Numbered from the stretch's first letter, positions 1-12,439 are shown. The stretch: DNA of 64,000 bases from Rhea pennata (GCF_028389875.1 NC_084669.1:27764567-27828566); one strand, 5' to 3'. Notes: a model not told the origin generated them from the sequence alone. A program made the numbers and translations.

Positions 1-617
1 CTATTTAACGGGGTAACTAGTAGTCTTAAAATTCAGGTTTTTATCATCATATTTTAACTCATCAAAAGTTATCGGAGTACTTCTACATTACCGATTGCCT
101 CCACAACTTCCTTAAGTATTATGCAACATAGTATCTGAGCTAATAGTGAAGAACAAAAAGATATTCTGTCCTGTTAGCCGATTTCTTTTTAGAATTGTTC
201 TTTATCTAAAGAACAGTGAGTTCAAAGGTGTGGACATATGCTCTGGCAGACTTTGCTGCAAATTCTGCAGGTTACCATCTCCCACCTTTGACGCCTTGTA
301 CAACAGTCCAGAAGAGAGCACGTGTCTGTAGCCGAGTGAGAAGTCTGGTGGCGATGAAGGTGGGCTTTAATTATAATGCCAGATCTAGGACAGCTGAGTA
401 CAAGTGTACAACTCAATTGTGGGGACAGCAACCTCTTTTGGAGGCTAGCAAATTACCACTGAAGCAAGAACTTAAGAATTTTATCAGTGTCCTCAGAACT
501 GACACTACAACTAACAATCACCAAGATCAGTTTGTAGCTCAAGTCACTTGCATCAGAAATCCTTTCCAGAGAATCTAAGATAAGGGGTGAGGGTAGAGCA
601 GAAAGGTGATAACTTAC
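1..617. other. TMEM254 intron 3 (no further exon seen)
   Basis: AT-rich intronic sequence. An open frame on the plus strand (216-578) and one on the minus strand (222-431) resemble no protein I know and lack coherent splice context. The last TMEM254 exon is not visible here. Confidence 0.5.
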
Positions 618-677
618 TGGCATAACTTAACACTGTAGAGGGCTTCTACTATGTGAATCAACCAGGATACCCAGAAC
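618..677 (-). CDS. TMEM254: TMEM254 coding exon 3
   Basis: 60-bp exon between an ATTAG acceptor and a GTAAGT donor, encoding FWVSWLIHIVEALYSVKLC after the split Gly. The WLIH..E.LY pattern is the clearest family match. It ends with CA, so the next exon must begin with the third base of that codon. Confidence 0.85.
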
Positions 678-3600
678 CTAATAAAAAGAAAGCAACTTTT
701 GTTGAAAATAACAAGGATACTGTTGAATTCAAAGTTCATTTTGCAGAGAATAGAAAACTGGAAGCACAGAAGTGATGCTTTTTTTTTTTTTTTTTTAGCT
801 TAAAGCATTTTATATATATATATCTGTTATCTCTGAAGCATGGGGGGGGGCAGAGAAGTGTAGAGAAAGTGTAGATTTTAGTATAAACTAAACTCCATGG
901 AGAAAGTTAGAGCAACCGAAAATTTATGCAGTATACCTAGACCTCCCACTTTGAGGATCCACTACATATTTTTAAGATTTTCAACGCCTGGATTAAGCCA
1001 AATGCTTACTGCAAGCAACATAAATTGATCTTAGTTAGGCATGCAAATCTATTCTTCTATCTACAGTATTTAGTAGTCCTAATGACTTAAGTGTTTTATG
1101 CATTTAGCTCTATGAAAACAATTATGTGATTAGATTCAGAATATACCACGTGACTGTTAGCCAAACTTGGACTACCAGTCTTCATATGAAAGCTTTATTA
1201 AAAACTACCCAGGGTATTCGGTTATGTTCAATGTCTTGCTAAAGCAAAGGATGCTTTGAGCAAGCACTAAAAATGCTTAGGTTTGTCTACAGATACATGG
1301 CTGTAACTCAGATTTATCTTATCTATGATGCATGATAAGAAAAGTTAAAAACGGTCCAAGACTCCATTTACAAAGAGTTGGGGAGTTGGATTCCTGGTTA
1401 CAGGAAAGTGTTCTCCAACTCTTATCTGTAAGCCGAAAAAACAAAAAAGTTAAGCACAATGAACAGCTTCCTCAGACTAGTTCTAATGTGGACAGGATCA
1501 GGGTAAGTTATTAGCAGTATATGAAGTGTTCTTTATTTGAAGCTGGGAAAAGTGGAGCATTAAAAGACTCCTAAAGAGAGAATTGGGACTACCAGAGTAG
1601 TAAGTTGACAAAAGACGGGATACTACAGGAAGAAATGTAAATATGGACTAGTAACTGTCTCCAGAAGCAGCACCTTAAATTTTTTTCTTTCTCACTGTAA
1701 CAAGGCAGATGCCAAATTCTCAGCTGAGTTTCTGGCTTTCAGACTGGCCTTGGCCATCTGTTCTCCAGCCTATTTATTGCCTCACTCCCTTAGTTGTACA
1801 GGACTTGAAAAGAGAGCTCTTTAAATGTAATTAACAGCTGGGTTACAGGAAAGCTTGTTAACACAGACTAAGCAGAGCATATTGAGAGAGAGAGAGAGAA
1901 GAGAGGGAAAGAGAGTGAGAAAGATGGCAAAGAAATTAAACAGCCAAATGACTTACCCGTAGCATACCCACGTGTGGTAGTTCTCCACTAAATAATTAAG
2001 AAAGGTACCAAATATTCCCAAATAACTATAAGGTATAGTTGCAGGGAAAAGTGTCACCCACTACAAAACAAAAGCAACAACAACAAAAGATTCGAGTTAG
2101 TATACTTCAAGGTAGATTTACTAAAAATTTAATCTTTAGTTTTCTCATTGTTCTCTCTCATGTCTGTTTAACACTGGTTAGGGCTCACCTATTTACAGTA
2201 TTGTAAGTTGTTCTTTCCTCTAACCTTGCCTAAGAGCCACGTTCTTGCCTAACAGCAAGATTATTAGCCTTTAAAAGCACACTTGCCTAAGAGGATTCAA
2301 ATCCATGAAATTTGTTTTGCTTGACATACCACATGCCAAGCTGATGAGTTTAAGGTTGCTATCTGTGTACCAAGTGTGCACCTGTACATTAAGTGGCATT
2401 TAATTTGTAAGCCTGTTACCTATTACATATGATGTCAGACAAAAGTCTGTCCTGAAGAGTTCAAACAATCACTAGACTGGGAATGAGGAATAACAACGTT
2501 TTTTAAAGTATTTAGAAATACAGAATCAGTTGCTTCCCCCCCCCTCAAAAAAAGGGGGGGGGAACCCACTCACATATAGGTATATTTTAGAGAATAGAGT
2601 ATGAAATTCAAGACCAGAGATATAACTAAATGTTTAGGTATCTTTCCCATCACTGAGTTCTCTGCAGCACTGACAGGCACAGTGCTTACCACTTTTTACT
2701 TTTATTTTAATAAGCTATTAAGGCATAGTCAGCAAGTTGTGCATTTTTAAGTCCATTGGGAATGCAAGGTACACACTAAGCTGGGCTGAAGTTGGCTTCT
2801 CTTCCCACTAGTATCAACACTGCAGTTTCTAACTATACTATAGTTTAACTTGTGTTATATAGTGCCAGGATGATGCATGATGCATCGAAACACAGAATTT
2901 GCTTGAAGCTCACTATTTCTTGAAACAATACAAAAGTTTTGTGAGCTGCTTGGCCAGCCTTGATAGTAGTTATTCTTCTATTTTTGTGGATCTCTACGCA
3001 CCATTGAAAAATGACTATGAGTGGAAGTCAATGGAAGACTTTCATAAACTCGTCAGACAAAAAACTGACATTAATCTCCACTCTACAGTAATCTGACCTG
3101 CCTTAGCTGAAGTCCTCTTTCAGGACCTAAGAAACCAAGACTGCACAGTAACTGAACTAGTCTACTGTCTTCCAACAACAGCTGTAATGTCTATAACTAA
3201 AGCCATCACTTGTTATTCTGCCTTATTTGTTAATGGACCACTCTCCTGGGTGAGTTTTACTGACAAAATGTCATTTTAACTTCATGCTTTCAAGGTATTT
3301 TCTCAGGCTTCTGGCAACACAAACTCACGTGAATCATCGCACTAGTGCTGTTCTAACTGTACATCAAGATGCTGCATGTCTTTAATACTACATCCTTGAT
3401 TCACTCCAGAACCCAGTCGATGCCTTTTTATGAACTTCCTGCACAGATTTGCTCAGCTACCTCATCAGCTGGCCAGGCCAGAGCACCATTTTTAGTTTGC
3501 TCTTCTCCCAGAAGCATATTTCACCGAGACCACTCAGCAAGCCTGTTCCACAAGCCCTGCGGCTGATGGGCTTTCTGCGAGCCCGCAGGAGCCCCTCGGC

Positions 3601-3838
3601 CCTCGCAGCCCCGGCGCCGGGGAGCTGCAGCCGGCCCCCGCGGCGGGGAGCGGCCAGCGCTGCTGCCGAGCCCGGCGGCCCGGCCGGAGGGGGAAGGGGA
3701 AGGGGGAAAGGGCCCGCCGCCGCTCCTTACGCCGAGGAGAATCATGCCGAAGATGATGCCGATCATCCAGAGCAGCCTGGAGCGCTGGAAGTGGCAGGTG
3801 CCGTCGCGGAGCCGCTCCGCCGCCATCGTCGCCGTCAT
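618..3838 (-). CDS. TMEM254: TMEM254, 5' part (three coding exons; 3' end off window)
   Basis: Small multi-pass membrane protein of unknown molecular function. Three minus-strand exons join in frame. Exon 1 is 3731-3838 (36 codons from the upstream ATG at 3838, or 32 from the ATG at 3826), donor GTAAGG. Exon 2 is 1957-2060 (104 bp, acceptor TAG, donor GTAAGT). Exon 3 is 618-677 (60 bp, acceptor TAG, donor GTAAGT). The phases are 0, 2 and 2, with the Gly codon split across the exon 2/3 junction. The translation has a hydrophobic segment rich in W/I/G/M/L near residues 20-36, then IPYSYLG, YLVENYHTW and WLIHIVEALYS, which follow the order of motifs I recall in mammalian TMEM254 (IPY..LG, YLV.HHHT, WLIH..ESLY). 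The final exon, expected to carry a further hydrophobic segment and a basic tail, was not found in 1-617 and is probably beyond the left edge. No frameshift is seen. The start codon is uncertain between the two in-frame ATGs. Confidence 0.85.
678..1956. other. TMEM254 intron 2
   Basis: Intronic sequence with a T tract near 778-796 and a purine-rich GA tract at 1883-1920. Nothing else is recognisable. Confidence 0.6.
1957..2060 (-). CDS. TMEM254: TMEM254 coding exon 2
   Basis: 104-bp exon between a TAG acceptor and a GTAAGT donor. It encodes IPYSYLG and YLVENYHTW and ends with the first two bases of a Gly codon. It is too short for an ORF scan and was found by reading splice sites on the minus strand. 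Confidence 0.85.
2061..3730. other. TMEM254 intron 1
   Basis: Intronic sequence containing a C9/G9 inverted repeat (2534-2564). GC content rises from about 3560 toward the promoter. The small plus-strand open frames at 2899-3096 and 3369-3566 are not recognisable. Confidence 0.6.
2534..2564. repeat. Perfect 11-bp inverted repeat TTC9 / G9AA
   Basis: Two homopolymer runs, nine C and nine G, each flanked by matching TT/AA, surround a 9-nt loop of TC plus seven A. The arms are perfectly complementary, so RNA or single-stranded DNA could form a very GC-rich hairpin. Confidence 0.8.
3731..3838 (-). CDS. TMEM254: TMEM254 coding exon 1
   Basis: First coding exon. It encodes a short polar N-terminus (with GTCHFQRS before the hydrophobic stretch) and the first membrane segment, ending LLG at a GTAAGG donor. 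It lies inside a CpG island. Its open frame continues past the donor to 3521, but that part is intron. Confidence 0.85.
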
Positions 3839-3896
3839 CCCGCGCCGCTCTGGGCGCCGCTTGCCGCCACCGCCGCTAAGGTGCCCGCGCTGGGGG

Positions 3897-4172
3897 GCGG
3901 GGCCGCGGCCGTTGGGGCAGGGCGGGCGGGAGGAGGAGCGCGGCCGTTGGGGCGGGGCCGCGGCCGTTGGGGCAGGGCGGGCGGGAGGAGGAGCGCGGCC
4001 GTTGGGGCGGGGCCGCGGCCGTTGGGGCAGGGCGGGAGGAGGAGCGCGGCCGTTGGGGCGGGGCCGCGGCCGTTGGGGCGGGGCGGGAGGAGGTGCGCGG
4101 CCGTTGGTGGGGAGGTCGCGGCCGTTGGGGCGGGGCGGGAGGAGGTGCGCGGCCGTTGGGGCTGTGAGGTGG
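3897..4172. repeat. GC-rich minisatellite, core GCGGCCGTTGGGGC
   Basis: Ten copies of a GGCCGTTGG core, spaced about 17-40 bp apart and alternating GCAGGGCGGG(AGGAGG) and GCGGGGCCGC linkers. The array begins about 60 bp upstream of the TMEM254 start codon, so it is in or next to the core promoter. It contains many GGGCGG GC boxes. Confidence 0.85.
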
Positions 4173-4340
4173 CGGCGGGGCCTGCGGCCCTGTGGGGCTG
4201 GCGTGATGCTGCTGTCTAGCGCCGGTGCCCTACATGGCCGCAGCGCCGGACAGGCAGTGACTCAGGTGGCCCGGCGCGTGCCCGGGAGAGCGGGAGCTGC
4301 GGCGGGCAGGCCCTGGGCCCGTGACGAAAGTGCCCCGCCA

Positions 4341-4845
4341 TTTTACACGGGGCGAGAATGCTTGAGGTTGGGGTGGGAGGATTTCCTCTCAACCCAAAGG
4401 TGTGTAAGCTCCTTGTAGAGGCAGCAGCATAGTTTAGCTAGAAACAAACTACGAGTGTGGGCCGCCCTCAGGCTCTCACATGTCAAGCACCCTCTGTGCC
4501 AGCAGCTGTGCCGTGTGACCAGTGCATCAGCAGTGCGGGGGCTGTTGGCCATGCCAAGTCGTAGGTGCCCCAGGAGGGACCAAAGCTGTAGGGCCTGCTG
4601 CAGGCGGTGTCGCTGTTTCAGGTCACCCAGTGACTGATGCATGCATGACCTCATGCAATTAGGGAAGGATGCTGCTGGAGGCTGCCACCATTAACAGGTT
4701 GAGCAAGGCCAAGTCACTTCCTTCCTGTGGTCTGCGCCCAGGGACTTCTCTGCCCTCTGTGGCATACAGTCACCCTGTCTTGTGCCTTGTGGTGTTCTGG
4801 AGATACTGTTGTGCCAGTCACATTGTCAGGAAGTTGGCTGTCCTG
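4341..4845. other. Intergenic, no gene seen
   Basis: Moderately GC-rich sequence between the TMEM254 CpG island and a CR1 copy. The minus-strand open frame at 4343-4654 is not recognisable. Confidence 0.5.
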
Positions 4846-5320
4846 GAATCATAGAATCAGTAAGGTTGGAAGGGACCTCTGGACATCATCTAGTCCAACC
4901 TCCCTGCTCAGCAGGGTCACCTAGAGCATGTTAGACAGGGCTGCATCCAGGTGGGCCTTCAGTATCTCCAGAGAAAGAGATCCACAGGAAATCCACAACC
5001 ACTCTGCGCAACCTCTTCCAGTGCTCTGTCACTCTTACAGGGAAGAAATTCCCCCTCACGTTCAGGCAGAACTTCCTGTGCTTCAGTTTCTGCCATTGCC
5101 TCTTGTCCTGTCACATGGGACAGCTGGAAAGAGTTTGTCCCCGTCCCCTTGACACCCTCCCTTCAGGTGCTTACACACATTGATAAGATCACCCCTCACT
5201 CTTCCCCAGGCTGAAGAGGCCCAGCTCTTGCAGCTGTTCCTCACAGGGCAGGTGCTCCAGCCCTCTGATCATCCTTGTAGCCCTACGCTGGACTCTCTCC
5301 AGTAGTGGAGGAACTGGGTC
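4846..5320 (-). mobile_element. CR1 LINE, 5'-truncated 3' end
   Basis: Reverse complement of a bird-type CR1 3' end. It starts with the complement of the terminal ATTCTATGATTC octamers, followed by GGTTGGAAGGGACCTCTGG and ATCTAGTCCAACC, and ends near CTGGACTCTCTCCAGTAG. About 475 bp is retained; the reverse transcriptase region is missing, so it is a dead 5'-truncated copy. Confidence 0.92.
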
Positions 5321-6688
5321 TACTCCTAAAAGAGGAGGTTAAGAATTGGAACTAATAACAATCATGAAACTTGGGGGGTGAGGAGAACACAAAACTTGGA
5401 GTGATTTTTTTCAGCTTAATTCTTTATAAATAAACCACACCTATCCGTTTTAGGGATAGGGAAAAACCTGACAATTACCACGGATCTAGTTTGAATTGCA
5501 CTGTCTTTTCCAGCATGCCTGCCTCCTTCCTCAGCTATTTACATTTGCCTTAATTACATAGGCCACTTTTAGGCCATTGCTAGTCTGATACACTCACCTC
5601 AACTCGAGGTCAACAATACTGAAGTTAAACAACTGGTGCTCTCTTGTGGTGGAAATGATGAATGACAAATTAGAGAAGGCAGGTGAAGTTGAAAAGCAGG
5701 CCCAAGGGAAGTGCTAGTGCCATGGGCCCTAGGAAAATGTGCAGGAGTGCCTTTGGCACAAATGTGCACAGCCCACCTGGTCTGTGCTCAAAGAAACAGT
5801 TTTTAGGGGATTTCAGTTAGCACATTCAGGGGGTGGGAGGGAAGGGCATGGGAGAAGGATTTTTTTTCCCCATCAACCTGGCCCCTTTCAAAAAAAAAAG
5901 AAAAAGAAAAAGAAATGCACTCCCCATGCTGTGATACCAGGTAGAAACTTGTCTTGTACTGGGCTGTAAGAACTGAAATGGGGAGTGAAGCAGCCTGGAG
6001 ATCGCTGTCACTGTGGCCAAAGCACAGACATCGTGCGCTTCCTCTGCAGCAGTGATAACAGCGATTTTTTTCATAGGAGCTCTTAGGACAGGGCCCCAGA
6101 GGATGTGTGGGAATGTAACATGAAAGCGAGGAATGTCTTAAATGTTTTAAATTGGGTACAGCTACATAAGCTAGTTTGGTATAAGAAGCAATGTCCTTAA
6201 AAAGATAAAAAGTACAAGAAAAGTGAAATCAGTGGCTTACAGCAATTAACTTAACCCAGTAAACAAGTGTGTGAATTGAATACATGGATAAGCTATAAAG
6301 ATGAGATATAGCTTTTGGTTGCCAGGCTAAAATATATGGGTAACGATAGTTCTATGTAAATTAATTTGCAGCGTGTTTATGAGATTTAACTGGTTACAAT
6401 GCATATTGAGATCTATGCTTCATACCAAATAAATTATTTGAACTACTTCTGGTTTAAACAAAAGGGGAAACACACACACCTGTAACAACACTCTTATTTC
6501 TATTATTTAGAATTTTGCACAAACCTTCATCTTAATACTTGCATTTGTATGTAAATGTAAAGTATATGCAAAGAAACGGGGTGTGGAAGGCAGGGCAGGG
6601 GCAGGGCGGTGGGGAGCCCCACTGCTGTGGCCCCAGTGCCTACTGCACTCGCTGTAGCAGACTCTCAGACCGAGGGTAAGCGACTCAC
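5321..6688. other. Intergenic, no gene seen
   Basis: Contains an A-rich tract with AAAG units near 5890-5914. No coding exon was recognised. An open minus-strand frame (5826-6074) runs through that tract and is not credible. Confidence 0.5.
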
Positions 6689-6886
6689 TCTGTAAAAATG
6701 CTGGTGGAGAGGAGGCTCCCTAGCAGGCAGCTCGGTGAGGTCAGAGATGATGTCATCCTTCCTTTCGCACCTCAGTAACGCCTGCTGATACTGTGTCATG
6801 TAGGGAGAGGAGGGGGAGCTGCCTTCCTTATTTTTCTCTTTCACAAACAATATTTGATTGACCTTTTTATTGACAGTCAGAGACAT
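6689..6886 (-). CDS. Putative first coding exon of an unidentified gene
   Basis: A 66-codon open frame starts at an ATG (6886) and ends at AGA followed by a good GTGAGT donor (phase 0). The predicted peptide is balanced in composition and not GC- or repeat-driven. It starts MSLTVNKKVNQILF and contains SSPYMTQYQQALL and DDIISDLTEL. An inverted CCAAT motif and a GC-richer segment lie 100-200 bp upstream, as expected for a promoter. I do not recognise the protein, and no matching second exon was found before TMEM254. If it is not spliced, the frame stops after 73 codons. It could also be a chance frame. Confidence 0.35.
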
Positions 6887-9800
6887 TCTTCCTAGTCTGT
6901 TAGAGCATGGTCACAAAACCAGGTGCCGTAGCACGTGGCACATGGGAAGGGGCAGTGTGTGTGGTGCCTGACAGCGCTCCCGGTTGCTGGACACGGCTAG
7001 CTCCACTAGCCCTGCGCGTCTCAGTGACCTAGGACTTGGGAGTGGATTGGTTAATGAAGACAGCTCCTGGTTCAGGCCTTTTAGGGGGTGGACTTACAGT
7101 GGCCCCCTCCCCAATCCATGGCAATGTCTTTGACCTGCCTTTAAAAGGCTATTTTTCTTGACAGAGACAGGAGACTTTGGAGTACACCAGAAAGGTGAAC
7201 ATAATTCCAGTTTTCATAATTTAAGGCCAGAATTCCCAAAGCATCATTTAGCCTGGCCATCACAGGCCATTAAATCTTACTTGGTTTCTCTCCGTTAAGT
7301 TCAGTAACTTGCACTTACTTAAAGCATACTTTTCAGGGGGAGGATTTGAACTTATTTTGAAGATCTCAAAAGACAGAGAATCCTCTTCAATAATCACTTC
7401 TGTTGTCTCTCTTGCTGTTTCTTAGGTGGTGTTAGTATGTGCCTTACAATTTATTTGGGGGGAGTCAATTTCCAGGCTCCATGTGGAAAGCTTTTTTTTC
7501 CATCATACTGAATATATACCTTCATGTCTTGGATCAGGTTAAGTGCTTCTGTGGCCTCAGCACTGGAATTGTTGGGGTTTTTTTTGTCAGTGAATTGCAT
7601 TTATTGGCAAGTATAATCTTAGAAATTACAAATCCCAAACACAGTTTTATGTGGAGTACCAAAAAATGCAGAACCAATTTACTTCACCAAGTTTACAGGA
7701 AATAAACTGTTTCTGCATGCTGTGCTTCACCAACCATAACTATGAACTTTTCTGCTTTTTCCTTTCCTGTTCTCTTCCCCAGAGTCACAAGTGACTGAAT
7801 TAAGATCTGGCATGCTGTTGCGAGTTGGCAGCTCTCAATAGCAGGCCACGTATCATGGCTTAGTGCAGGCATACAGCTCAATCAGCCCTGACCATACTTA
7901 TTAGAGGTCAAATTCTGACTTACCGATTGGAACATGTATTTTTGTGTGACAGGATTAAAGCAACTTTATGTTCTCCCTTAGGCCTTTCCTATGCTAGATT
8001 ACATGCAAATATTGGTAGCTAACAATCAGCATAGCTGACATGATGATGGTAGAGCTGTGTACATGTTTGAAGAACATGAGCTAATTTAGCTTTACCCCTG
8101 CTTCAGGCTACACTGATTGTTGAGTCTATTTTTATAGTAGTAAAGGCTGTAGGAAATTGAGGGAAATCATAATCTTAAAGAAAGCGAGGAAGAAAAAATG
8201 TGCGCTCTCTTATAGTCGCACACAAAGATTTATCTTTCTCTTGTGTCATTTGGTTTAGTTTTCAAATTCAGATTGGTAATTAAAGCCATGAGTATTCTTT
8301 AAGAATTTAAGTCTGAAATAGATGTCATAACGAGATCAACAGGTAAAGTTAGTACTAATCATATAGTAACATGAAAATGAAGGGTGCATAATTTCCTTCA
8401 AGATTTCAAAGATGAGTACATCAGTTTAAAAAAATAAATCACTGAGGTTGTGTCTGTAGGATCCCCAAGTTTCCATAATGAGTAGGTATGTAAACTGAGA
8501 TGGGTTAGTTCGGTTGAAAACAATAAACTGGACCCATGCCTTCTTTCTGTCTAATCCCCGAGACGTATCTGGCTCATTTCACACATTGTTTGTAGAAGTA
8601 TGTCACTCTTTTCATTTTTCAAATACTGAAGTTGCCTGTTGTAGTTAATGGCATAGAAAACTCGTCCCCCCTCCAATTTAGAAATGTTTGCTATCTCTAA
8701 CTTAGAGATATTGACTATCTCACTTTCTTCTGGAAGTACAAAGGGTATTTGCCAGGTAGTCTGCCTCCTTTGTTTTGTGTTCTTGGTAGATGCCAGAGAC
8801 TAGATAGAGACATGTTAGCTGTTCTGTGTCTTTTAAAATTCTTGGAAAAAAAAAAAAAAGAGAAAGAAAGAAAGAAAGAAAGAAAAAGAACAGCTAAATC
8901 TAATCCAGACCAAGCCTTCACTGCGTGAGTCATTCTAGTTGGAGTCAGTGATGTGACTTGTGTAAACAGCAACTTTCCATATAAATAAGGATTAAAGGAT
9001 TGGGCTCCTTTTAGGAAATCACTTGGGAATGAACTGCAGCCAGTTTTAAACTGGATTTGAAGCTGGTATGAAAGAGATGAGATGTATTCAGTGAAAGTTA
9101 CCTAAGGAGATGGAACTACCAATTAAACGTTTTTTTTTTCAGAGTTAAAAGATATAGTGTTATTATAAACTTACAGCAAACAAAGCCTGATTCCTAATTT
9201 GACTTGCAACTGAATTAGAAAACAGTTCCTTTAATGTTTTTAAATTTTCTAATGAGGAGTTGTAAATCATTTCTGTTTGAATTCGAGTTAGAAGTTATTT
9301 CTGTTTGAAGCTTAAGACTAGAGAAATGAAACAAGAGTATGGTTTTACAAAATATTTTATGTTACGGTTCCACAAACATGACAGTATTAAAGTTAATGGT
9401 CAAGATTTTCATGACTAGAATGCCAAATTCACATGCTTGCAAAGTAAATCTTTTTAAAAGAGCAATGAGAATTGCATAAGATGAACAAAGGAGCATATTA
9501 ATTCTGCGCGTTGTTGTAATGGACATTCTTTTTGACTTGGAAATGAATAAATCTTCTCACATACCCCTAATATATCCTTCTCATAGGTGAATTGATTCCA
9601 TGAATGTTTGATAAAGCTAGTTCTTTACAGTCACGTTTTGAATAATTCAAGCCTTGGAAATTGTTAGCTCTAAAGACCTCAAACTTTTTCTTTTTTTTAG
9701 TTTTTTTTTTTTTTTAGTTTTTGCAAAGATGAAGAAGTAAGTAATACCTATAAGCTGTAAAACTGAATTTATCATTGATTTTACTACAAATTCAGTTTGT

Positions 9801-12439
9801 TTACTGTAGAGATGAATTTATGTCAAAGTTCCATACTATCACTATGGTTTTCTACTATTAAAAAGCAAAAGAAAGATGAAACAGACTTTTATGTCATGAT
9901 GCACTTCAACCAACATTGCATTAATAAACCCTTGTATTTAGACAGTACAAAAGCTCATTGGTTGGAAGCCCAGGTTGCAAAAGAGCTTCAGTTTTGATCA
10001 CAGTTGTGCTTTTTACAGTTCTATAGTTGGCCTTACTGATGTCTGTTGGAAGTCAGTAACTTCAGCCCCACAAAAAATATTTTGTGAACATCTCTGATGG
10101 CTTTCTTTTAACATGTGAGATGGTTTTAAAAAAAAAGTGAAACAGAAATAATTAGCATTCATTTGAAATCTCAGCGTACAAAGGTTGGATTTATGCTATA
10201 AGTGACTAAATTTTTTAAAAGATGAATGGTCAAAAGAATATATTATGTCTTTGGGGAGGCTATTTAATAATGCTAGCCAACAAACCTGCCTTGTCAGGAT
10301 AAATTATGTCTGACTAGGCAGCCTTGTTGATATTGGTTATGCTGGAAAGGTCTACGTAATTTAGACTTTCAGAAACTATTAAAGACGGATTGGGGGCCCA
10401 TGACTGCATGCCAGTATCCTCCAGTGGTTAATCTATACATTAAGCGGTTAAAATGGGCCAAAGGAGTAAGTTTCTGATAAACCATCAGCATTTTGATGCC
10501 TTGTTACCTACTTTAACCACTTGATGATAGTGCTTGTGTACTTAAATACATAACTTTCTGATATCACTTCTTGATTTTTTTCCAAAGGAATTCCTAACTT
10601 TTCCTTTCTGCTTCCTATTTTAAAAGATGCTGCCTTAGATTGCCAAGTTCTTACATGCATGGTAATAAACACGGGAGAGGATAGTGTTGGGAAAGAGGAA
10701 AGGTTTCCAGTTACTGCACCATTCTTGGGGTCTGCTGGGACCAACTAATGCATTTTTAACATGATTCTCAGTTAAGGAAAAAGTCATGTCAATTGACACA
10801 ATTTTCTAGCTCTCTTTTTTTTCTCCTGTGGCCCTGGAATAGGAATCTTATGAGCAGAAAACTGGCTGCATTACAAAAAGCCTGCACAGGTTCAGTAAAA
10901 AGTGGGGTCACTAGCAGATGGGTGAGATGGGTGGGAAGCACTTCCAGTACAACCACATGGGTGGGGATGTTGTTTGGGAGGCGGGAAGGAGTAGAACTGA
11001 CAAGGGAGGTTAGAGCGATAGTTCTGTGAACAGGGAGGAGAAGACTCCAGACAACCTGACTCCAGTCCCAGCAGAATAGCCTTAAGGCCAAATTCACTGG
11101 TCTTTAGGTGACTGGTTATCGTAATCAAGTTTGGCAGACTAGGATGTTGTGATTTGTAGTATTTCTACGGTATCACGAGTGTGTTTGCATGCTAGCAGCA
11201 CAAAAAAGATACAGATATACAAAAAAGATATGTCCTAAAATATCTGCAGTTCAGAGGTCTGGTCCTCTAAGGTGCTAAGAGTCCACAACTGCTTCTCGAG
11301 CTGATCAGTCATCGGGCATTTGCCAGTTACACAAACAGCAGAAATGTGGGTGACAGAGATTCTGTTACACAGGAAAAGGAGATACCATGAGGGTGATGGT
11401 GGGGAGCACAAGGGAAAGGCCTACAGTAAAATAATGCACACTGTGTACCTGACCATAAGGGGGCTTAAAATACTGCTGCAGCAAAATGAAACAGTACTGA
11501 TTTCAGTGGTGCTGGAGCAAGTGAGGACCTGCCAGACTGAACTGCACCCAGTAATGCTCTGGAGGCCCAGCCTGGATTTGGGGAAGAAAATGCTCAAGAA
11601 ACAGTGATGTTTGTTGTGGCAAGATTTTAGTGAAGAGAGGAAGTTTGGTACTGCACAGATCACTGCACAGATTTTCTACTTCCAGTTCAGAGGAGTATGT
11701 GAATTTTGGTAATTTACACAATAGGCATATTACAAGTGGTGATCCTTCTCCAGCCCATACAGTACTGATGAGGACTTTGCAGAGCTGTCCTGCTCTGTGA
11801 CAGTCTTTGCAGGCTGAGGCTGAGCCTGACCAAACTCTAGGTCATTGTTTTGTACAAGGTGTGTCTGACCCACAGAAGTGACCTCTCCGCTAACACAAGA
11901 GACACTGTATTACATACTAGCAGGAGCACTAATCACTATCTTCTCAGCAAGCCTGTAGCTCTCCTTCCTCTATATGCTAAGATTTTTTTTTTTCCATAGC
12001 CCATCAGAGAAATTAACTGTTTAGGCTGGGCTGGGCTACCTTTTAATACAAGACAACAACTTTGCAAGCATTTTGGCTTCCATTTCCTCCCCTGTCAAAT
12101 TTTCTTTGAAAATTGAAGCAGCTTTCCCTTTGAAAGGGATGAAAATTTCAAGGTTGTCACACGACCCAAAAGTTCAGCAATAGGCAGCATGATGAGGGAA
12201 CAAGTAGTGAACCATTTTCAGGTTCAGACAACATGACCATTGTGACTCAGGAATGAGACCTTGGGGTTTGAGAAATAATTTAATGAAAATGCCAACTCAG
12301 TGATGGTCAAAATATGAAACTAATGTTAGGAGTTATTAGGAAAGAAATGGAGAACAGAACAGTAACAAAACCAGCATGGTTCATTTACATCCTAGAACCC
12401 AAGAGTCATTCTGACCTTTCTTTCTCAGGAACGACACAA
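6887..12439. other. Intergenic, AT-rich, no gene seen
   Basis: Long AT-rich stretch with homopolymer tracts, including T-rich runs near 9687-9715, and a GAAA tract at 8845-8890. Several 60-100-codon open frames (for example 9797-9997, 10793-11029, 11320-11607) have no recognisable similarity or splice context. Confidence 0.5.
8845..8890. repeat. Poly-A then (GAAA)n microsatellite
   Basis: A run of A followed by GAAAG-type units. It could be an old retroelement tail or a simple repeat; no element body was recognised beside it. Confidence 0.8.

Larger units (their letters stand above)
3560..4340 (-). promoter_or_regulatory. CpG island and promoter of TMEM254
   Basis: Very GC- and CpG-rich block covering TMEM254 exon 1 and about 500 bp upstream of it. 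No TATA box is obvious, which fits a broadly expressed CpG-island promoter. The large plus-strand open frames here (3449-4219, 3744-4418) are stop-poor GC artefacts. Confidence 0.6.

Noticed and set aside
216..578. 120-codon plus-strand ORF in TMEM254 intron 3
   Set aside because: No recognisable family, no splice logic, and antisense to a well-supported gene.
3449..4418. Plus-strand ORFs of 224-256 codons upstream of TMEM254
   Set aside because: Made of the GC minisatellite and the antisense of exon 1.
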